From contig CAMAUX010000027.1 of NCBI GenBank assembly GCA_945861435.1, positions 1 through 64,000 of the forward strand: a stretch of DNA of 64,000 nucleotides, in the 5' to 3' direction. Position 1 is the stretch's first letter. Each line of letters opens with the position of its first letter. A program made the translations under genes and the position numbers. Of this stretch, positions 59,155 through 64,000 are shown in pieces. Below the pieces are notes generated by a model. That model ran no database searches. It was not told the DNA's origin and saw only the letters and a program-made list of their open reading frames with translations. Origin of the DNA: Chthoniobacter flavus (GTDB lineage: Bacteria; Verrucomicrobiota; Verrucomicrobiia; Chthoniobacterales; Chthoniobacteraceae).

Positions 59155-61769
59155 TCGACGTAAAGGAATCGGTTCGAGCTGTAGAGGATCTGGCAGAGGC
59201 TTGCGAGCGCCTCAAGTTGTGGATCGGGGGGCGGTGCGTCCTTTGCATGCTGAATGCCGTGGTGGTAGGCGCGCACGGCTTCGGTCTGCTCGGCGAGATA
59301 GGCGAGGCAGCGGAAAATGTCGGTGTCCCTTGGTTGCTCGCCGTAGAGCGTGCGCCAGGCTTTCACGATCTGACCACGGGCGTCGCCCTGCACCTCGTTG
59401 CGCAACCGTGTGGCGAGCGCCTTGGAGGTATCCAGCACGAAGGTGTCGTTCATCAGCAGCAGCGATTGCGGGGCCACGGTGCTGCGATTGCGCGCCTCGC
59501 AGTTGGGGGTCATTGTCGGCGCGTCGAATGCATCGAGAACGGTGAGCGGTTGTTTGCGGCGGACTTGCACGTAGATCGAGCGGCGGAAATCGTCGTTCCC
59601 GGCGCTCTCGACTTTTGCGGTGTTGATGGTGCCCTTGTCGACGCCGACCACGATGCGGCCGGCCGTGTCGCGTGCGATGGAAACAGGCGGTCCGAACTGT
59701 TGGCGATTGAGTGTGCCGGCGGTGGCGAGCATGGAATCGCGCAACGCCTCGGCCTCGAGGCGCTGGAGCTTGAAGCGGGCAAGATAGATGTTGTCCGGGT
59801 CGGTTTTGAGCGACTGCTCATGGATTGATGACTGCCGGTAAGTCGTGCTCATGACGATCGTGCGATGGAGTGCCTTCAACCTCCACCCGCTGCTCATGAA
59901 CTCGCTCGCGAGCCAGTCGAGGAGTTCCGGGTGCGAGGGTTTTTCGCCCAGTGCGCCGAAATCGCCGGGTGTGTTCACGAGTCCGCGGCCGAAATGATTG
60001 AGCCAAAAGCGATTCACCAGCACACGCGCCACGAGCGGATGGCGGCCGCTGGTGAGCCACTTCGCGTAAGCGAGACGGCGGCCGCTGGTCCCGGCGGGCG
60101 TGGGCTCAATCGTGAGTGGCTCCCGTTCGAGCACAGTGAGTTCGCCGGGCTGGAGGATTTGCTTGGGTTGGTCGTGATCGCCGCGGTGAAAGAGGCGCGT
60201 CTCGGGCGCTTTTCCCTTCAACTCGGTGAGCGCCATCACCCTGCCCTCGGGCGGCTTGGTGGCCCGCAGTTTTGCCGCCTCGGCCGTCTTGTCGGTGACT
60301 TTTTTCTGGAGCTTGGCGTCGTACAGATCGAGCGAGTAGAGCGCGAGTGCGGACGGGTGCTTTTTGATCAGCGCCTTCTGCTCCGACGTGCGGTCTTTCT
60401 CGGCTGTGGAGCGCGCGGCACGGTATGGTTCGCGGTCTTCCTCTGGCAGCTTGACGACCTCTTTTTCGAAGATCTCGTCGAGGAACCTCTTGCTCATGGC
60501 CCTCGACTCCACCTCGATCGCCGCGGCCTGTTTCTCGATTTCTGCGGCGTTCGCCTGCTCGTCCGGAGTGTAGAGCGAATAGAGGCGTTGTGCGGGGGTA
60601 CGCCATGTCTGCCAGTCAAATGCGGGCTCGAAGACCGCGCGCAGTCGGTAGTAATCGGGTTGCGAGACGGGATCGTAGCGATGGTCGTGGCACTGCGCGC
60701 AGGCCACGGTGAGGCCGAGCAGCGAGGAGGTGACGACCCTGATTTCCTCGGCGATGACCTGATTCTTGGCGAGCTTGGCGTCGTCCACGGCATCGCCGGT
60801 GCCGTCGGGTGCGAGGCGCAGAAAAGCCGTCGCGATCAGCGCGTCACGCTTCTTGGTTTCGAGCACGACCTTTCTCGTGTCGGCGTGAGTGGCACCTGTG
60901 AGTTCGTCGCCGGCGAGTTGCTCGGCGATGAAGTCGTTCCAAGGTTTGTCGGCATTAAAGGCGCGGATCACGTAATCGCGATAGCGCCACGCTTCGGGAC
61001 GGACGGAATCCACTTCGGTGTAGCCGTTGGAGTCTGCGTAGCCGGCGACGTCGAGCCAGTGCCGGGCCCAGCGTTCGCCATAGGCTGGCGAGGCGAGCAG
61101 GCGATCGATCACTTTTTCGTAAGCGTCCGGTGCGGTGTCGGCGAGGAACGCGTCGAATTCCTCGGGCTTCGGCGGAAGGCCGGTGAGGTCGATGGTCACG
61201 CGGCGAAGAAGCGTGCGGCGGTCTGCATCGGGCGCAAAATCGAGTTTCTGATCGCGGAGTTTGGCGAGGACGAAGGCATCGAGCGGTGTGCGGATGAGGG
61301 CGGCATTTTCCGGCTGCGGCACCGCCGGCTTTTCGATGGGCTTGAAGGACCACCACTCGCGATCCTGGTCGGTGATGAACATACCGTGTGCGAGCGTCTC
61401 GGGCTCGGGTTTCGTAACCTTTGCGCCCTGAGCGATCCACTTCTCGATGAGCGTGATCTGCTCGGCTGCAAGCCTCCTGCCCTTTTTCGGCATCTCACCT
61501 TCGCGGATGAGCAGGACCATCTCGCTCGCGTCCGGTTGGCCCGGCACGAGGACGTGGCCGCCGCCATCGAGAGTCTTGTCCATGAAGCGCCGGAGTCGCA
61601 GGTCGACGCCACCTTTGGGCTGCTCTTCCTCGCCGTGGCAATGGGTGCAGTGGGCTTTCAGGATCGGCCGCACATCGCGCTCGAAACTCACCTCGCCATT
61701 TTCCGCGCGTGCGCAGAGGAAGACCAGCGGGGCCGTGATGAAGCTGGAGAGGAGAACGCGACGAAGCAT
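59151..61769 (-). CDS. DUF1549/DUF1553 protein with planctomycete-type cytochrome c domain
   Basis: An 872-residue exported protein. After a signal peptide a PSCyt1-type haem domain has CTHCH (Cys41-Cys44-His45) in RPILKAHCTHCHGEEEQPKGG and the later methionine-containing REGEMPKKG. DUF1549 (about 155-360) contains RRVTIDLTGLPPKPEEFDAFL, SPAYGERWARHWLDVAGYADSNGY and a second CAQCHDHRYDP. DUF1553 (about 560-810) includes VARVLVNRFWLNHFGRGLVNTPGDFG and LKALHRTIVMSTTYRQSS. The strand composition is more even than in the other minus-strand genes. A promoter may lie in the AT-richer 61770-61920 stretch. Confidence 0.93.
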   Translation of the reverse strand: MLRRVLLSSFITAPLVFLCARAENGEVSFERDVRPILKAHCTHCHGEEEQPKGGVDLRLRRFMDKTLDGGGHVLVPGQPDASEMVLLIREGEMPKKGRRLAAEQITLIEKWIAQGAKVTKPEPETLAHGMFITDQDREWWSFKPIEKPAVPQPENAALIRTPLDAFVLAKLRDQKLDFAPDADRRTLLRRVTIDLTGLPPKPEEFDAFLADTAPDAYEKVIDRLLASPAYGERWARHWLDVAGYADSNGYTEVDSVRPEAWRYRDYVIRAFNADKPWNDFIAEQLAGDELTGATHADTRKVVLETKKRDALIATAFLRLAPDGTGDAVDDAKLAKNQVIAEEIRVVTSSLLGLTVACAQCHDHRYDPVSQPDYYRLRAVFEPAFDWQTWRTPAQRLYSLYTPDEQANAAEIEKQAAAIEVESRAMSKRFLDEIFEKEVVKLPEEDREPYRAARSTAEKDRTSEQKALIKKHPSALALYSLDLYDAKLQKKVTDKTAEAAKLRATKPPEGRVMALTELKGKAPETRLFHRGDHDQPKQILQPGELTVLEREPLTIEPTPAGTSGRRLAYAKWLTSGRHPLVARVLVNRFWLNHFGRGLVNTPGDFGALGEKPSHPELLDWLASEFMSSGWRLKALHRTIVMSTTYRQSSIHEQSLKTDPDNIYLARFKLQRLEAEALRDSMLATAGTLNRQQFGPPVSIARDTAGRIVVGVDKGTINTAKVESAGNDDFRRSIYVQVRRKQPLTVLDAFDAPTMTPNCEARNRSTVAPQSLLLMNDTFVLDTSKALATRLRNEVQGDARGQIVKAWRTLYGEQPRDTDIFRCLAYLAEQTEAVRAYHHGIQHAKDAPPPDPQLEALASLCQILYSSNRFLYVE

Positions 61770-62262
61770 ACGATGAGCGGAGGTGAATCGGGACCCAATT
61801 TAAGTAAGATCAGGTGGCAGGTCTTTATTAGGACCATTAAAAATCTGACCGCGCGGTGCGCGGGTTTTCCGAGCCAGCCCGACCCGTAAAGTCGTTAAAG
61901 ATAATATCTCGGACCAGGTGCCGTTTGGGCTGGAGTCCACAGTGCGCTTCGGGAGGTGTCACCGTCGGAGATTGGATTGCGCCACCCAGGTTTGGAGTAA
62001 AGTTGGGGGGAAGCGATCGCGGCAGCGAGACGCGTTTTGTCTGCCGCTTTTGGCGTCTGCGGCAGCGCGGGCATGGCGGGTTCTGCCGCAGGGGCGTCAG
62101 GATGGAGTGCGAGAGAGATGTTATTTTCCGATGCCTTATGGAGGTGCTCTGCTTTTCCGATCGGCGCTGATGGGGCGAGGGTTGATCCAGACAGGTTCTG
62201 GCGAGGGGTGTCATTGGGCTGGGCAACAGGCGGCGGGGTTCTTATAGAGGGTCTGCGTACGC
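61770..62262. other. Intergenic stretch between divergent genes
   Basis: No credible gene is visible in these 490 bases. The part nearest the DUF1549 gene (61790-61920) is AT-richer, with a small CCGCGC/GCGCGG hairpin at 61849-61863, and may hold divergent promoters. I see no repeat shared with the two repeat-rich stretches. Confidence 0.7.
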
Positions 62263-62985
62263 ATGGCCCGATTGCACATGCATTTGGAGGCGGCTGAGGA
62301 ACCCTGCGGCTATCTGCAGGGGCTTCAGGCCACCATGGAGTACAAGCTCATGACGGATGTGAATCCGGAAGAGCTTGAGCTGCTTCTCGAGCATGGGTGG
62401 AGGAGGTTTGGGGCGACGTATTTCCGACCAGTGTGCGCCTCGTGTCGGGAGTGTGTTTCGCTGCGCGTGCCCGTGGCACGCTTTGCGCCGAGCAAGAGCC
62501 AGCGTCGTGCGCTGCGCAGTTGCAGTGGGCTCCGGGTGAACGTGAGGGCGCCTGTGGCGGACGAGGAGCGTTTCGCGCTCTACCTTGCGTGGCACCGGAT
62601 GCGTGAGGAGACGCGGGGCTGGAAGACCAGTTGCGAGACGCTGGAGAATTATGCAGAGACCTTCTGCTTTCCGCATCCATGCGCCCGGGAGTTCGATTAT
62701 TTCGATGGTGAGCGGTTGGTGGGCGTTGGGTTTGTGGATGAGACTCCGCGCGCCGCGAGCTCCGTTTATTTTTTCTATGATCCGGAGTGGTCCGGGCGTT
62801 CGCTGGGGAGTGCGAGTGTGCTCTTCGAGGTGGCATGGGCCGGGGACCGTGGGCGCGATCACCTTTACCTTGGATACCGGGTGCAGGGCTGCGCTTCGAC
62901 TGCCTATAAGGCCCGGTACCGACCGCACGAACTGCTGCACGGGAGTGTGCCTCTCGACATGCCCGCCTGCTGGGAGCCCGGATGA
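62263..62985 (+). CDS. Aminoacyl-tRNA--protein transferase (Bpt/ATE-like)
   Basis: A 240-residue N-end-rule transferase of the Bpt/ATE group, which adds Leu or Arg from a tRNA to acidic N-termini and marks proteins for ClpAP degradation. The N-terminal part has PCGYLQGLQATMEYKLMTDVNPEEL and YFRPVCASCRECVSLRVPVARF, with the Cys-rich site. The GNAT-like C-terminal half has VGVGFVDETPRAASSVYFFYDPEWSGRSLGSASVLFEV and YLGYRVQGCASTAYKARYRPHELL. Length fits Bpt. Which amino acid is transferred cannot be read off. Confidence 0.88.
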   Translation: MARLHMHLEAAEEPCGYLQGLQATMEYKLMTDVNPEELELLLEHGWRRFGATYFRPVCASCRECVSLRVPVARFAPSKSQRRALRSCSGLRVNVRAPVADEERFALYLAWHRMREETRGWKTSCETLENYAETFCFPHPCAREFDYFDGERLVGVGFVDETPRAASSVYFFYDPEWSGRSLGSASVLFEVAWAGDRGRDHLYLGYRVQGCASTAYKARYRPHELLHGSVPLDMPACWEPG

Positions 62986-63004
62986 CCGGGTGGCGTCGGC
63001 GCGG

Positions 63005-64000
63005 CTACGGGCCGCCGGGTTTCATCCGGGCGACGCACTGGAGCAGGTAGGGCAGGAGCTGCTTTTTGCGGGAGACGACGTCGGCGAGGGTCCAGATGAA
63101 GGGGGAGTGGTGCGGGTAGTCGATCGCGTGGAGGAAGGCATCGTCGCCACGGACGAGGAGCAGCGAGGTTTTGTCGTTGATGTCGGTGACGAGGAGTGCG
63201 CTGAAGAGCAGGTGCTCGCGCTGTCGCTGTGCCTGGAGGGCATCAAGGAGGGCGTCGCGCTTTTCCGGAAAGTGGGCGAAGGAGAGCTCCTCCACCTGTG
63301 CGACAGCGAAGCGGTGACCGCTTTCCTGATAGATCTTGGAGTCGGCGTTGATGGCCTGCTGCGGGGACATGGTGAGCAGGGGGGAGCCGACGGAGAAGAT
63401 CTTCTCGGCGAGTTCTGCGGGGTCGGTCTGCGCGATAGCGGAGAGCTCGGCGAGGATCTGGCGATCGTAGGGTGTGGCGGTGGGGGAGGTGAGATTCAGG
63501 GTGTCCGAGATGAGGCCGGCCATGAGAAGCCCCGCGATTTTTTGGGGGATGGGGATGCCGGCATGCTGGTAGCACATGGCGACGATGCTGCTGGTGGAGC
63601 CGAGCGGGTTGTTCCAGAAGAGGATGGGCGTGTCGCTGGCGAAGCCGCCGAGCTTGTGGTGGTCGAGGATCTCGACGATGGGCACCTTGTCCGCGCCGCG
63701 CACGGCTTGGGCGAGTTCGTTGTGGTCGACAAGGATGAGCTGACGCGGGATTTCCTTGATGAAGTCGGACTTGGAAAGGATGCCGACGAGCCTGCCGTCG
63801 TCGTCCAGTACGGGGAAGATGAAGGCCGCGGATTCTGAGGCGATGTGGCGGGCCTCGCTCAGAAGGGTGTCGCCGTGGAAGCTAATATAATCGGGCTCCA
63901 GCATCCGTTCGACGCGCACGGCACCGCGGGCAAGCAGCACGGTGGTGGCGGTGTCGTGGGGCGAGCTGACCATGGTGACGCCAGCCTGACGGGCAGCGGC
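63005..64000 (-). CDS. CBS-DHH manganese-dependent pyrophosphatase-like protein (5' truncated)
   Basis: This is the C-terminal part of a larger protein; the frame stays open to the window end, with GVTMVSSPHDTATTVLLARG, the end of a DRTGG-type domain, just inside it. A CBS domain follows (ERMLEPDYISFHGDTLLSEARH to FIFPVLDDDGRLVGILSKSD). Next come the DHH motif VEILDHHKLGGF, NPLGSTSSIVA and GLLMAGLISDTLNL, then a DHHA2 domain up to LLQCVARMKPGGP. The complete protein should be a family II (Mn2+/Co2+) inorganic pyrophosphatase whose CBS domains bind adenine nucleotides. The internal Met at the position of 63973 is not the true start. Confidence 0.85.
   Translation of the reverse strand, partial: AAARQAGVTMVSSPHDTATTVLLARGAVRVERMLEPDYISFHGDTLLSEARHIASESAAFIFPVLDDDGRLVGILSKSDFIKEIPRQLILVDHNELAQAVRGADKVPIVEILDHHKLGGFASDTPILFWNNPLGSTSSIVAMCYQHAGIPIPQKIAGLLMAGLISDTLNLTSPTATPYDRQILAELSAIAQTDPAELAEKIFSVGSPLLTMSPQQAINADSKIYQESGHRFAVAQVEELSFAHFPEKRDALLDALQAQRQREHLLFSALLVTDINDKTSLLLVRGDDAFLHAIDYPHHSPFIWTLADVVSRKKQLLPYLLQCVARMKPGGP

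Overview
The window looks like a chromosomal segment of a GC-rich member of the Verrucomicrobiota (Planctomycetota-Verrucomicrobiota-Chlamydiota group). The basis is gene content: a PEP-CTERM protein built of autotransporter-type beta-strand repeats, a DUF1549/DUF1553 cytochrome plus DUF1501 pair, a TIGR03790-type protein, a CotH-kinase protein, many exported Tat or Sec proteins, and a queuosine cluster that uses FolE2. Species and genus cannot be named from the sequence alone.

Layout. 1-5.6 kb: the 3' end of a PEP-CTERM surface protein, a 10-bp tandem array, a Na,K-ATPase-like P2 ATPase and a CHAD protein. 5.6-8.2 kb: a gene desert packed with dispersed repeats. 8.2-12.1 kb: an exported S9 peptidase and a ClC channel. 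12.1-18 kb (minus strand): an L-fuconate catabolic cluster (dehydratase, SDR dehydrogenase, MFS carrier), a small protein, an exported isochorismatase-fold hydrolase and an exported esterase. 18-22 kb (minus): a three-PAS histidine kinase, tRNA-Gly(GCC), prmA and an exported methyltransferase. 22.1-28.3 kb (plus): metF, an ArsC/Spx-like gene, a CotH protein, a fused LysR/sbtA remnant and a large secreted protein. 28.3-29.8 kb: a second repeat-rich gene-free stretch. 29.8-37.9 kb (minus): a small exported protein, a 1,930-residue TPR protein and recN. 38-43.7 kb (plus): a PhnP-like hydrolase, a TIGR03790 protein, a Tat phosphoesterase, rpsB-tsf and a small protein. 43.7-48.2 kb (minus): the operon queF-queC-queE-queD-folE2, then a flavoprotein. 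48.5-57.5 kb (plus): nrdA, a Tat sugar isomerase-like protein, a membrane protein, a pseudopilin and the sulfate-assimilation operon cysH-cysD-cysNC. 57.7-61.8 kb (minus): the DUF1549/DUF1501 pair. 62.2-64 kb: a Bpt-type aminoacyl-protein transferase and a CBS-DHH pyrophosphatase cut by the window end.

Three complete pathway modules are visible: GTP to preQ1 (FolE2, QueD, QueE, QueC, QueF), sulfate to sulfite (CysD, CysNC, CysH), and the core of non-phosphorylative L-fucose/fuconate breakdown. Many adjacent genes overlap by 4 bases (ATGA or GTGA), which implies translational coupling.

The most unusual material is non-coding. A dispersed repeat of about 225 bp occurs in three full and two partial copies, restricted to the two gene-poor stretches. 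Its three hairpins keep their pairing through compensatory base changes. The repeat-filled desert at 5.6-8.2 kb also coincides with a switch of strand composition: plus-strand genes to its left prefer C at third codon positions and those to its right prefer G, as expected at a replication origin or at a rearrangement breakpoint. All assignments come from reading the sequence; no database search was run.
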